Shown here one piece after another: positions 1 to 8,447 of a stretch of 37,599 bases of DNA; position 1 is the stretch's first letter; every line of letters begins with the position of its first letter. The DNA is taken from the NCBI RefSeq assembly GCF_004361885.1, contig NZ_SNWH01000023.1, positions 1 to 37,599 on the forward strand, given 5' to 3'. This DNA comes from Halomonas ventosae (GTDB taxonomy: Bacteria; Pseudomonadota; Gammaproteobacteria; Pseudomonadales; Halomonadaceae). Made by a program: the position numbers and the translations under genes. The notes beneath the pieces were generated by a model, which saw nothing but the letters and a program-made list of their open reading frames with translations, was not told the DNA's origin and ran no database searches.

Positions 1-85
1 TCGGCTAGCACTTCCCCTTGCCGGGCGTGCAGGGGACTTTCACCCCCAAGTCATTCCAAGGCACCACCCTTGGAAACAGCGCCAG

Positions 86-1798
86 TCAGGCGCTGGTGCG
101 GCGGCGAATCGGCGCGTCACCATCCTGGCGACGACGCGGGGCACGCTCGAGTGCGCCCTTGTCCTCGCTGATCTCCAGCGGCCGGCCAGCGACGCGGGCC
201 CGGGCCATCTTGGCCAGGATGCTCTCCGGCAGCGAGCTCGGCAGCTCGACCACCGAGAAGGCGGTATGGATGTCGATGCGGCCGATGCGGCTGCCCTCGA
301 TGCCGCCCTCGTTGGCAAGTGCCCCGACCAGCTGGCCGGGCTTGACGCCATCCTGGTGGCCCACGGCGACGCGATAGCGGGTCATGCCCTCGCGCGGCGC
401 CCGGTCTTCACGATCACCGCGACGCTTAGGGGTGCCGTCGCGCGCAGCTCGGTCATTGCGCTCGGCGCGCGGCGCCTGCAGGCGACCGATGGGGGCCTCG
501 TCGGCACGCGCCATGCGCGCGAAGGCACAGGTCAGCTCGATGGGGTCGTGCCCCTCCTCGACCAGCCGCTCGACCAGGGCACGCTGCTCGTCGGCACCGG
601 CAGTCAAGGCGGCGACCACGCGCTGGTGGAAGATCTCGTCGCGGTGGGCGCGGATGGCGGCCTCGTCGGGCACCGCCATCTCGGTCATCTTCTGGCCGGT
701 GGCCTGCTCGAGCCAGCCCACCTTGCGGCCCTCACGGAAGCCGACGAAGGTGATGGCGATCCCGGTGCGCCCGGCACGGCCGGTACGGCCGATGCGGTGG
801 GTGTAGGCCTCACCGTCCTGGGGCAGGTCGTAGTTGATGATGTGGGTCAGGCGAGACACGTCCAGGCCGCGGGCGGCCACGTCGGTGGCGATCAGTATGT
901 CGATCTTGCCACGCTTGAGGCGCGTGATGGTGCGCTCGCGCAGGCTCTGGTCCAGGTCACCGGAGAGGCTGGCGACGTTCATGCCACGGGCGGAGAGCTG
1001 CTCCATCAGGGTAGTGCAGGCGGCTCGGGTGCGCACGAAGACAATAGCCCCGTCGACAGGCTCGACCTCGAGGATGCGCGCCAGCGCCTCCTGCTTAGCG
1101 CCACCGTCGACCCGCACCATGCGCTGTTCGATGCTGGCGGCGGTCCCGACCTTGGACTCGATGGCCACCTTGACCGGGTCGACCAGGTAACGGTTGACGA
1201 TGCGCTCGATCTCAGCTGGCAGAGTAGCGGAGAAGAACACCCGCTGGGCGTTCTTGGGGGTGTCGGCCACCACGCGCTTGACGTCGTCGATGAAGCCCAT
1301 GCGCAGCATCTCGTCGGCCTCGTCGAGCACCAGGGCGGAGAGGCCGTCGAGCTTGAGGCTGCCGCGATTCAGGTGATCGATGACCCTGCCCGGGGTGCCC
1401 ACGACCACCTGGGCGCCACGCCGCAGCGCGGAGAGCTGCTCGCGGTACTCCTGGCCGCCGCACAGGGTGGCGACCTCCAGGCCCTTGAGGTGCTGGCCGT
1501 ACTTGCTGAAGGAGACGGCCACCTGCTGGGCCAGCTCACGGGTCGGCGCCAGCACCAGCACCTGGGGCTCACGACGGGTCAGCTCGAGGCGAGAGAGCAG
1601 CGGCAGGGCGAAGGCCGCGGTCTTGCCGGTGCCGGTCTGAGCCTGGCCCAGCATGTCACGGCCTTCCAGCAGTGCAGGGATGGTCTGCGCCTGGATCGGT
1701 GACGGGGTTTCGTAGCCCTGGGATTCCACGGCAGAGAGCACGGCGGGCAGCAGGGCAAGATCGCCGAAGCTCGGCGAGGCGACAGAAGTCGAGGTCAT
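86..1798 (-). CDS. deaD: DEAD-box ATP-dependent RNA helicase, DeaD/CsdA type
   Basis: ATP-driven RNA unwinding enzyme of the cytoplasm; the family helps ribosome assembly and mRNA turnover, chiefly in the cold. The 570 residues show every core motif in order: a Q motif near residue 33 (SPIQAQ), Walker A AQTGTGKT (53-60), PTRELAQQ (85-92), GTPGR (134-138), DEAD (159-162), SAT (190-192), ATDVAARGLD and HRIGRTGRAG. A basic, Arg-rich linker follows, then a DbpA/CsdA-type RNA-binding domain at about 457-540 (starting MTRYRVAVG). E. coli DeaD is longer (about 630), mainly in the tail. The start at 1798 has an AAGGTG Shine-Dalgarno a few bases upstream. The gene stands alone behind a long non-coding stretch. 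RhlE or DbpA are less likely because of the tail domain; identification is firm at family level. Confidence 0.95.
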   Translation of the reverse strand: MTSTSVASPSFGDLALLPAVLSAVESQGYETPSPIQAQTIPALLEGRDMLGQAQTGTGKTAAFALPLLSRLELTRREPQVLVLAPTRELAQQVAVSFSKYGQHLKGLEVATLCGGQEYREQLSALRRGAQVVVGTPGRVIDHLNRGSLKLDGLSALVLDEADEMLRMGFIDDVKRVVADTPKNAQRVFFSATLPAEIERIVNRYLVDPVKVAIESKVGTAASIEQRMVRVDGGAKQEALARILEVEPVDGAIVFVRTRAACTTLMEQLSARGMNVASLSGDLDQSLRERTITRLKRGKIDILIATDVAARGLDVSRLTHIINYDLPQDGEAYTHRIGRTGRAGRTGIAITFVGFREGRKVGWLEQATGQKMTEMAVPDEAAIRAHRDEIFHQRVVAALTAGADEQRALVERLVEEGHDPIELTCAFARMARADEAPIGRLQAPRAERNDRAARDGTPKRRGDREDRAPREGMTRYRVAVGHQDGVKPGQLVGALANEGGIEGSRIGRIDIHTAFSVVELPSSLPESILAKMARARVAGRPLEISEDKGALERAPRRRQDGDAPIRRRTSA

Positions 1799-2294
1799 GA
1801 ATCACACCTTGGTAGGCCGACGCGGGGCCGGCAGAAATTCAGTGGCGTCCCTGACGCGTGCCATGCGCTCAGGCATCTGCGTTCCGTGCAACGGATCGGC
1901 AGACGAGAGATTCGGAGTCGGGGACGCCGGTCGCACCTGGCATTCGGTCCACGCCATCCGGGATGGTACGTAAACCGCTGTGGCGACCGTTTGCGCCGAT
2001 CTCGCCCGGGTGGCGTGATCTCGGTGGCGCTCCATCTACACAATTCGAACGCGTATGGGGCAGTTGTTGGTGCCTGCGCCCGGCGTTTCGGCGCCCACCT
2101 GCCTGGGCAGCGTGGCGTCGTCATGATGGTGGGGTCAACACATGCGAGGAACGCGCATGCTACCATCGTCGACTGCCACTGACCAGCCTTTTTGAGGCCC
2201 CACCCCGCCGGGAGTGCTGCATGCCGAATCGGTGGCTCGATGCCGAACCACAAGGGTGCGGAGCCACCGCGCAGGCTTCACTTTCACAGCGAGC
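1799..2294 (-). promoter_or_regulatory. Long non-coding leader region upstream of deaD
   Basis: These 496 bases hold no convincing gene: the frames open here are Arg- and Pro-rich with no recognisable domain. The stretch lies entirely upstream of deaD on the minus strand. In E. coli the deaD mRNA has a very long structured 5' leader (family knowledge), so a long regulated leader is plausible here. I could not place a promoter with confidence. The only clear structure is an inverted repeat, GGTGGCTC at 2231-2238 with GAGCCACC at 2261-2268, around a 22-base loop near the 3' end of the reductase gene; it has no T tract. Confidence 0.35.
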
Positions 2295-3299
2295 TTAGTC
2301 TTTTTCGCGGATTCCCTTGCCGGGCAGTCGGTTGCGATCATGCGGCCGGTCCAGGTCGAGCAGCGGGCCGTAGGGCACGATACCGTTCGGGTTGATGGTG
2401 GCGTGGCTGAGGTAGTAGTGGCGCTTGATATGCTCGAAGTCCACCGTCTCGGCGATCCCCGGCCACTGGTAAAGCTCGCGAAGATAATTGGCAAGGTTCG
2501 GATAATCCTCGATACGCCTCAGATTGCACTTGAAGTGACCATGGTAGACGGCATCGAAGCGGATCAGCGTAGTGAAGAGGCGAATATCGGCCTCCGTGAA
2601 CCATTCGCCGGCCAGGTAGCGGTGTTCGGTCAGGCGCGCCTCCATGCGGTCGAGCGCCTCGAACAGCGCCACCACGTGCTTCTCGTAGACCGCCTGCTCG
2701 GTGGCGAAGCCGGACGTGTAGACGCCATTGTTGATGTGGTCGTAGACGTCGGCGTTGACGGCATCGATAGTCTCGCGCAGGTCCGCGGGATAGAGGTCCA
2801 GGCGATTGCCGGTCAGCCCGTCGAAGGCGCCGTTGAGCATCCTCAGCAGGTCCGCGGACTCGTTGTTGACGATGCGCCCCGAGGACTTGTCCCAGAGCGC
2901 CGGCACGGTGACGCGCCCCGTGTAGTGGGGATCGGTCAGGGTGTAGAGCTGGTGGTGGAAATCCACGCCGTTGACCGGGTCTCCGCTCGAGCCCTCGTCC
3001 TCGCGATAGGTCCAGCCCTGGTCGAGCATCAACGGGCTGGTGTGAGAGACGCCGATGACCGACTCGAGCCCCTTGAGGCGGCGCATGATCAGCACGCGAT
3101 GCGCCCAGGGACAGGCCAGCGACACATAGAGGTGGTAGCGGCTGGTCTCGGCGGGCAAGCCCGGCTGTCCGTCGGGCCCCGGCCGGCCGTCCGAGGTGAT
3201 CCAGTCGCGCAGCTTGGCGGATTCACGCACGAACTCGCCACTGTGCTTGTCGGTGTCGTAGCCCTGATTGTGCCAGGTGCCGTCGATCAGAAGCCCCAT
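2295..3299 (-). CDS. yqjG: Glutathionyl-hydroquinone reductase (Xi-class glutathione transferase, YqjG/EcmB family)
   Basis: Cytoplasmic enzyme that reduces glutathionyl-hydroquinones, freeing glutathione and the hydroquinone (family role). The protein has 334 residues. Catalytic Cys63 sits in LACPWAHR, the CPWA signature of the Xi class, at the same position as in E. coli YqjG, which has a similar length (about 328). An N-terminal thioredoxin fold is followed by a helical C-terminal half with conserved tracts such as AGEWFTEADIRLF. An upstream ATG at 3356 exists, but the start at 3299 matches the family N-terminus (MGLLIDGTWHN) and has AAGGAG 7 bases upstream. A LysR gene lies about 100 bases upstream on the same strand. 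E. coli also has a LysR gene (yhaJ) near yqjG, so the neighbour may regulate this gene; that is inference. Confidence 0.92.
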   Translation of the reverse strand: MGLLIDGTWHNQGYDTDKHSGEFVRESAKLRDWITSDGRPGPDGQPGLPAETSRYHLYVSLACPWAHRVLIMRRLKGLESVIGVSHTSPLMLDQGWTYREDEGSSGDPVNGVDFHHQLYTLTDPHYTGRVTVPALWDKSSGRIVNNESADLLRMLNGAFDGLTGNRLDLYPADLRETIDAVNADVYDHINNGVYTSGFATEQAVYEKHVVALFEALDRMEARLTEHRYLAGEWFTEADIRLFTTLIRFDAVYHGHFKCNLRRIEDYPNLANYLRELYQWPGIAETVDFEHIKRHYYLSHATINPNGIVPYGPLLDLDRPHDRNRLPGKGIREKD

Positions 3300-3398
3300 T
3301 TGACGTCTCCTTGAAATCGCTGAGCGTGGGCTCGATATGTCGATAGTTCCCAGCATAAGGCGCCACCATCGACGCTCAAGCGCAGGTTTTGCCCGCTG

Positions 3399-4313
3399 TC
3401 ATTCGATGGCTTCGAATGGTGTTTCCGGCGGGCAGACGGCCACCGCCGCCTTCAGGGCCTCGGCCATGGCACGTGTCGCCGGGCCCGCCCGGTCGCGGTC
3501 GCGGTGGATCAGCTGCACCGGATATTCACGGCTACCGCCGACGGCCAGCGGTAGCCGTGCCAGGCGCCCCTCAAGGAGCGCCTGACGCAGGCGAGTCTCG
3601 GGAATCCAGGCGAAACCCAGACCCCGCTCGAGCATGTCGATGGACGTCTGCAGATGGCCCACCGTCCAGCGCTGCTCCGCCTTGAGCCAGCCGGCGTCCA
3701 TGGACTGGCGCAGAGCGGAGTCGCGCACGACCAGCTGGCGGTGCTGTTCGAGATCGTGCATGTCAAGCAGGCGTCCCAGATGCTGCAGCGGATGGTCGGG
3801 ATGGGCCACGACGACAAAATGCACCCTGACCAGCGGCTCGCCCAGAAAACCCTGCGCCGAGAGGCCCGAAATCACCAGATCGGCACTGCCGTCGTAGAGC
3901 ATCTCGATGCCACCGTTGAGCACCGTCTCGTGCAGTTGTACCCGCACATGCGGATAGGCCGTCGAAAAGGCCTCTAGGGCCTGGGCCAGGGCATCGGGGG
4001 GAAATATCTGGTCGACGGCCAGCGCCACCTCCGCCTCGACCCCCTCGGCAAGACGACTGGCCACCTCCTCCAACGAGGCAGCATTTTCGAGCAACTGACG
4101 AGCACGACGCAGCAACATCTCGCCAGCCTCGGTGAGACGCACCTGGCGGCCCACCGGCTCCATCACCGACACCCCAAGCTGCTCCTCGAGCTTGTGAACG
4201 GCATGGTTCAAGGTTGAAGGACTCTTGTGAATCGCCTCGGCAGCGCGCGTGAAGCCGCCATGGTCGACCACGGCCGCCAGCATTTGCCATTGGGCCAGGG
4301 TGACACGGGGCAT
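3399..4313 (-). CDS. LysR-family transcriptional regulator
   Basis: Predicted DNA-binding activator or repressor of 304 residues, a typical LysR length. A winged helix-turn-helix lies at about residues 4-62 (FTRAAEAIHKSPSTLNHAV, then LTEAG in the wing). A two-lobed substrate-binding domain follows from about residue 90. The start at 4313 has GAGG 8 bases upstream within a short palindrome and a sigma70-like promoter further upstream. The hydroquinone reductase gene follows about 100 bases downstream on the same strand and is a candidate target. The divergent M23 endopeptidase gene begins about 500 bases away and seems less likely. The effector cannot be read from the sequence. Confidence 0.9.
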   Translation of the reverse strand: MPRVTLAQWQMLAAVVDHGGFTRAAEAIHKSPSTLNHAVHKLEEQLGVSVMEPVGRQVRLTEAGEMLLRRARQLLENAASLEEVASRLAEGVEAEVALAVDQIFPPDALAQALEAFSTAYPHVRVQLHETVLNGGIEMLYDGSADLVISGLSAQGFLGEPLVRVHFVVVAHPDHPLQHLGRLLDMHDLEQHRQLVVRDSALRQSMDAGWLKAEQRWTVGHLQTSIDMLERGLGFAWIPETRLRQALLEGRLARLPLAVGGSREYPVQLIHRDRDRAGPATRAMAEALKAAVAVCPPETPFEAIE

Positions 4314-4314
4314 T

Positions 4315-4329
4315 TCGAATTCCTCGAAT
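4315..4329 (-). repeat. Palindromic Shine-Dalgarno element shared with the cold-shock gene
   Basis: On the minus strand the 15 bases ATTCGAGGAATTCGA end one base before the LysR start codon and carry its GAGG ribosome-binding site. With one more A it forms TTCGA-N5-TCGAA, so the site could lie in the loop of a small hairpin or serve as a LysR-type operator. The same 15 bases occur at 16789-16803, in the same place before the cold-shock gene. Confidence 0.45.
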
Positions 4330-4373
4330 CAACTGAGCGAAACATTGCGCTTAATCTTCGAAAAAAACGATCT

Positions 4374-4402
4374 AAAATACCAGTCATATCTACTCGTATC
4401 AA
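4374..4402 (-). promoter_or_regulatory. Sigma70-type promoter for the LysR gene
   Basis: On the minus strand a TTGATA -35 (4397-4402) is separated by exactly 17 bases from a TATTTT -10 (4374-4379) in a locally AT-rich stretch. It points at the LysR start at 4313, about 60 bases away. The -35 overlaps the end of the broken reading frame at 4399-4611. Confidence 0.6.
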
Positions 4403-4611
4403 AGACACACCATGGACAACGCCTCGTCACTCGCCAGATAGACCAACCACTGACCAGCCAAGCGAGTCAGGATGGCGATGGCATCAGGATCCAGCGTCTT
4501 TGCAATGTCGTTGGCGGGCGTGAGATAGCCTGCGCCCACGTCGATCTTGTACAAGCGCTAAGTGACTACCACAACGGCACTTTCATCGGTTGATGGGCGT
4601 GACGCACGCAT
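4399..4611 (-). pseudogene. Small reading frame of unknown function interrupted by an in-frame TAG
   Basis: On the minus strand an ATG at 4611 opens a frame of 17 codons, meets a TAG at 4558-4560, and continues in the same frame for 52 more codons to a TGA at 4399. The part after the amber codon has a natural composition (LYKIDVGAGYLTPANDIAK, then LDPDAIAILTRLAGQWLVYL) and mostly G or C at third positions, like real genes here. An AGGGGG tract lies 13 bases before the ATG. I do not recognise the family. It could be a gene killed by a nonsense change, a relic of a longer gene, or a coincidental open frame. It ends in the LysR promoter. The rest of the 4314-4817 gap holds only a weak CCCGCC/GGCGGG inverted repeat at 4678-4707. 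Confidence 0.35.
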
Positions 4612-4817
4612 CGGGGTTGAAATTCCCCCTGCAGACGTGTCCAATGTCTACTTAACAAACAGTGTTCGCTTGCCTGCCCCGCCCTCGGTCTCCCCCGACA
4701 AGGCGGGTGTGGGATCGTCACTGTATGTCCGCACAGACTAGGCATCTCACACATCATGGGTTAAGGTTCCGGTGCCACTTATTTTATTCCCTTTTCATCT
4801 GTTACGGCCCGTTACCC

Positions 4818-6557
4818 ATGATGCGAATCGTCCATTCGCTGCCCCGCACCCACAAGTTGTTGCTGTTACCCGTTGCCACCATGGTCACCGTGCTGGGCGC
4901 ACAGAAAATCGTCACCTCCTATCAAGACATCCAGCGTGACAGCCAAACGCTGGATACCGTCGTGATTCCCCTCGATGCCGATGCCCAGCCGGGCCTGCCC
5001 TCGCTGCAGGCCAAGCGCACGCCGGTGGCCGATGCCATCGAGATGGCTACCCGCGCCCTTGACGCCACCCGCGAGCATGTCCCGATCTCCGAACTGACCC
5101 CCTCGGAAATCGTCGATATCGACCTCGTCACCGCAGCCAAAGCCAGCCGGGAGGAGCTCGGGGTTATGGATAGCCTTGCCCGACCCGCTCGAAGCGAGGA
5201 GCCACACCGCAGGATCAAGGGGCTGCTGACGGATAGCGGCGACAGCGGTCGCATCGACGATGGCGTCCTGCATATGGCCGTGGTCATCGGGACCATCGCC
5301 AGCGGCATGCTCGATCATGATGGCGGGCTGATGGCCAGTGCCACCTCCTACGACGATGTTTCCGAGGACGAACTGGCACTGTTCGATGAAGGGCCGATCC
5401 AGCTGGAAGAGGAAATTATCGCCAGCAAGCCCTTTGTTCCCGAGTGGAACACCTATGAAGTCCAGGCGGGTGATACCTTCGCGATCATGGCACAGAATCA
5501 CTTGGGCATGGGCTACCGCGAGGTGATGGAGCTGCTCGAGCGCCTGCCCGAGCCCAAGCTGCTGACGCGCTGGCGGCAAGGCAACCGTTTCGAGTATCAG
5601 CTCGACGAGCAGGGCCACCTGCTTGCCCTGCGTCTAATGAAGAATGCCCGGGATGGCTTTTTGATCGAGCGCCAGGCGGAGGGCTTCGAGGTCGCCACCA
5701 TCGAGCGAGCAGGCGAGGCCACCCAGCGTCTTTTCGCTGGCACCATCAGCGGCAGCTTCGCACGCTCGGCCAAGGCCACCGGCCTGACTAGCGCCGAAGT
5801 GTCGGAACTTTCCCGTGTTCTAGAAAAGAAGCTCGACTTTCGCCGCGACACTCGTCGCGGCGATCGTTTTCAGGTGCTGGTCGAATCCGACCTCATCGAT
5901 GGCAAGAGCCTCGATCCGCGGGTACTGGCGGTACAGTATGACGGCGAGCGGATGGCTCTTACCCTGGTGCGCAACCCAAAGGACAATCGCTTCTATACCC
6001 CGCAAGGCGAGAGCCTCGACCCTGCCTTCAACCGCTACCCCTTCGACGGTCGCTACCGGCTGAGCTCGAATTTCAACCTGCACCGCAAGCATCCGGTCAC
6101 CGGCCGCATCAGTCCCCACAAGGGCACCGACTTCGCCATGCCGATCGGCACCGCCGTGCAGGCACCCGCTGATGGCCGTGTGGAGAAGGTCGGCAACCAT
6201 CCTGCAGCAGGCCGTTATGTGGTGATCCGTCACGACAATGGCTACAAGACACGTTATCTGCATCTCTCCAAGCCACTGGTCAGTAATGGCCAACGCGTGA
6301 CCATGGGCGAGCGCATCGCGCTTTCCGGCAACACCGGGCGCAGCACCGGCCCCCACCTGCACTACGAGGTGTTGGTCAACAACAGCCAGGTGAATGCCAT
6401 GAAGGTGGCTCTGCCGGAGAACCAGAGTCTCCAGGGCGAGCGGTTGGTGGCCTTCCAGCGCCAGGCAACGCCTGTCCTGGCCGCCCTGCAGAGCGGCGAG
6501 ACCGGTACCGCGGTCGCCAGCAGCAGCGAGGTGGCCGCCAGCGACGACGAAGGCTGA
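4818..6557 (+). CDS. M23-family peptidoglycan DD-endopeptidase (MepM-like) with LysM/OapA-like domain
   Basis: Predicted zinc metallopeptidase that cuts peptidoglycan cross-links in the periplasm, allowing wall growth. The 579-residue protein starts with a signal anchor (about residues 10-30, LLLLPVATMVTVLG). A low-complexity region and a LysM/OapA-like module (YEVQAGDTFAIMAQNHLG) come next. The C-terminal M23 domain supplies His434 and Asp438 in HKGTDF and the HLH motif at 513-515. That arrangement matches E. coli MepM, which is shorter (about 440). The frame is open further upstream, but MMRIVHS at 4818 is chosen because the signal anchor follows at once; no strong Shine-Dalgarno is visible. 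The neighbouring L,D-transpeptidases suggest a cell-wall locus. Confidence 0.9.
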   Translation: MMRIVHSLPRTHKLLLLPVATMVTVLGAQKIVTSYQDIQRDSQTLDTVVIPLDADAQPGLPSLQAKRTPVADAIEMATRALDATREHVPISELTPSEIVDIDLVTAAKASREELGVMDSLARPARSEEPHRRIKGLLTDSGDSGRIDDGVLHMAVVIGTIASGMLDHDGGLMASATSYDDVSEDELALFDEGPIQLEEEIIASKPFVPEWNTYEVQAGDTFAIMAQNHLGMGYREVMELLERLPEPKLLTRWRQGNRFEYQLDEQGHLLALRLMKNARDGFLIERQAEGFEVATIERAGEATQRLFAGTISGSFARSAKATGLTSAEVSELSRVLEKKLDFRRDTRRGDRFQVLVESDLIDGKSLDPRVLAVQYDGERMALTLVRNPKDNRFYTPQGESLDPAFNRYPFDGRYRLSSNFNLHRKHPVTGRISPHKGTDFAMPIGTAVQAPADGRVEKVGNHPAAGRYVVIRHDNGYKTRYLHLSKPLVSNGQRVTMGERIALSGNTGRSTGPHLHYEVLVNNSQVNAMKVALPENQSLQGERLVAFQRQATPVLAALQSGETGTAVASSSEVAASDDEG

Positions 6558-6603
6558 ACCTCGCGCCGCCTTCCTGCCCCGCCAGCTTTGCATTGCCTTC
6601 ACA

Positions 6604-6625
6604 CGCCCCGCCTTCGAGCGGGGCG
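6604..6625. terminator. Hairpin between convergent endopeptidase and transpeptidase genes
   Basis: A perfect 8-base stem (CGCCCCGC with GCGGGGCG) closes a 6-base loop, CTTCGA, between two convergent stop codons. A short T-containing tail follows on the plus strand, but no clean T run on either side. It is probably a bidirectional terminator. Confidence 0.55.
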
Positions 6626-6665
6626 CACTCGTTATTGAAGAGATCTCAGCGCATGAGGGAGACCG

Positions 6666-8279
6666 CTACCAGGTCAGTGGGCGATCCAATGCGTCCAGAA
6701 GCTCGTCGTCACGGTCATAGATATCGGGGCGGAAGGCGAGCTCCCCCTCCTCGCCAACGCGTGCGGTCCAGTAGTGCAGGATCACCGGCACGTGGCGTTC
6801 CAGCGGCACGTTGCGTGTCTCGCCCTTGGCTACCAGAGCGCGGATGTCACGCTGGGTATCGGTGTCATCAAGCAGCAGTTGAACCAGCGTCATGACGTTC
6901 TCCACGCGGATACAGCCGGAGCTGATGGCTCGCTGGTCACGGGAAAAAAGCTGCTGCGCCGGGGTATCGTGGAGGTAGACCATATGGTCATTGGGGAAGC
7001 GAATCACCACCTGGCCCAGGGGATTATCCGGTCCGGCATCCTGTCGCAGCATTACGTTGCCCGGATTTTGCCAATCGATACTATGCGGATCGAGCTCGCG
7101 TCCGGCGTCGTTCAGCACGCTGATGTTGTTGCGCTGCAGGTAGCCCAGATCACGGCGAATTTTCGGCAGTACATCCTCGCGGCGTATGGTTGGCGGTATC
7201 GTCCAGGTGGGGTTGACGGTGAGGTGAGTGATCTCCGAGCGCAGTGAAGGCGTGCGCCTATAGGGCCGCCCAACCACGATACGCGACTGCCAGGTCGTGC
7301 CGTCGGGACGGAAATAGCTGACCCGGTAACCGGCGATATCCACCAGCACGAAGGTCTCGGGGAGGCCATGGAGCAGCCAGCGGGCACGCTCCAGGTTGAC
7401 CCGGATCTGGTCAATGCGCTCGGCCACGGGAACATTCAGTGCCTCTAGAGTACGAGGACCGACAATCCCGTCCACCTCAAGCAGATGGCGCTGCTGGAAG
7501 CGCTTCACGGCCGCTACCAGGCGCTCATCATAGCGTCGCGAGTCGGTATCCCGGGGCGTTACCCCGGCAAACAGCTCGGCGACCTTCACGTCCATATCGT
7601 CGCCGATCTCCAAACGCTCACGCAGCAGCGGCACCTGCTCATTGAGGTCACCCGGGCGCAGCGGCTGGGCCAGGGGTGGCAGACTGGGCCAGCCACCGAG
7701 TCGCGCGATGTAACGGTAGCGGGCCAGCCCAGCGCGCAAGCGCTCGTAAGGCACCGCCGAGGGACGCACCAGGGCAAAGGCCTGTTCGACGCGCTGGGCA
7801 TCCACCGCCCGTGACACCGCCGCGAGATCCAGGGGCGGCGCGTCGATGGGGACCTCCCAATCGGTATCGATCTGATGGGGGTCCACCTTGCCACGCTGGA
7901 GATGGCGCAGGGCCGTCAGCAGAACACGGCTGGCCTGCAGGTCGAAGCGCGCCTGGTCGACCGGCGCACTGCCTTCACCGCCTAGCTGGCGATGCGCCGC
8001 CACCAGCGCATCAGGCCGGTAATCCTGCGGGTTCAGGCCATCGGCCGCCAAACTTCGCAGGGCCGCGGCAAAGCTGCCGACGGTCTCGGCCTCCTGCCAG
8101 GCAGGCCGCCCCTGCCGAACGGCATAGAAATCCTGCAGCATGTCCTCTTGCGTCGAGAGCTGCTCGGCGAGGGCATTGGCCACGGGGGAGGCGTCCTGTG
8201 CGGCAAGGGCAGAGGCCATCATCGACAACAGCGTCCCCATCACGACAATCAGTGGCGTCAATCCTTTGGCTGAGGTCAT
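6666..8279 (-). CDS. L,D-transpeptidase, YcbB (LdtD) type
   Basis: Periplasmic enzyme that forms 3-3 peptidoglycan cross-links or attaches partners to the wall, using a catalytic cysteine. From the start at 8279 the protein has 537 residues. A signal peptide spans about 1-28 (ending SALAAQ). A YcbB scaffold domain follows, then a peptidoglycan-binding module (AVKRFQQRHLLEVDGIVG) and a YkuD catalytic domain with His437 (YLHDTP) and Cys456 (ISSGCIRVEN). The length is close to E. coli YcbB (about 615). The frame is open to 8423, but 8279 has AGGAG 9 bases upstream and the signal peptide directly after it. It converges on the M23 gene and diverges from a second L,D-transpeptidase, with about 170 bases between the starts. 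Confidence 0.93.
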   Translation of the reverse strand: MTSAKGLTPLIVVMGTLLSMMASALAAQDASPVANALAEQLSTQEDMLQDFYAVRQGRPAWQEAETVGSFAAALRSLAADGLNPQDYRPDALVAAHRQLGGEGSAPVDQARFDLQASRVLLTALRHLQRGKVDPHQIDTDWEVPIDAPPLDLAAVSRAVDAQRVEQAFALVRPSAVPYERLRAGLARYRYIARLGGWPSLPPLAQPLRPGDLNEQVPLLRERLEIGDDMDVKVAELFAGVTPRDTDSRRYDERLVAAVKRFQQRHLLEVDGIVGPRTLEALNVPVAERIDQIRVNLERARWLLHGLPETFVLVDIAGYRVSYFRPDGTTWQSRIVVGRPYRRTPSLRSEITHLTVNPTWTIPPTIRREDVLPKIRRDLGYLQRNNISVLNDAGRELDPHSIDWQNPGNVMLRQDAGPDNPLGQVVIRFPNDHMVYLHDTPAQQLFSRDQRAISSGCIRVENVMTLVQLLLDDTDTQRDIRALVAKGETRNVPLERHVPVILHYWTARVGEEGELAFRPDIYDRDDELLDALDRPLTW

Positions 8280-8447
8280 GGAACCTGGCTCCTGCGTTGA
8301 GAATAGATTCTGGTCATCGTGTCGCTCGTGGTCATAATAGGGCCGGACACCGGACCTAGGTATGCTGGTCCCTCTCGATGCCTGATCGCCGTGCGCTCCT
8401 GAGGCGATCGGCGACTCAACCATGATGCCACAAGACAGGTCAACCCA

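Noticed and set aside
1..85. Inverted repeats near the left edge (CCAAGG/CCTTGG, AGCGCC/GGCGCT) as a helicase terminator
   Set aside because: The second spans the stop codon and neither is followed by a T run. The neighbour to the left is not visible.
266..1702. Long plus-strand open frame (478 codons) opposite the helicase
   Set aside because: It is an antisense shadow of deaD: rich in Ala, Gly, His and Asp repeats, with no domain. GC-rich codon use in the real gene opens the opposite frame.
2231..2268. GGTGGCTC/GAGCCACC inverted repeat as a terminator for the reductase gene
   Set aside because: The loop is 22 bases and no T run follows on the minus strand, so termination is not supported.
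2214..3314. Plus-strand frame of 366 codons over the reductase gene
   Set aside because: Shadow of the glutathionyl-hydroquinone reductase gene, which has clear catalytic motifs and a ribosome-binding site on the other strand.
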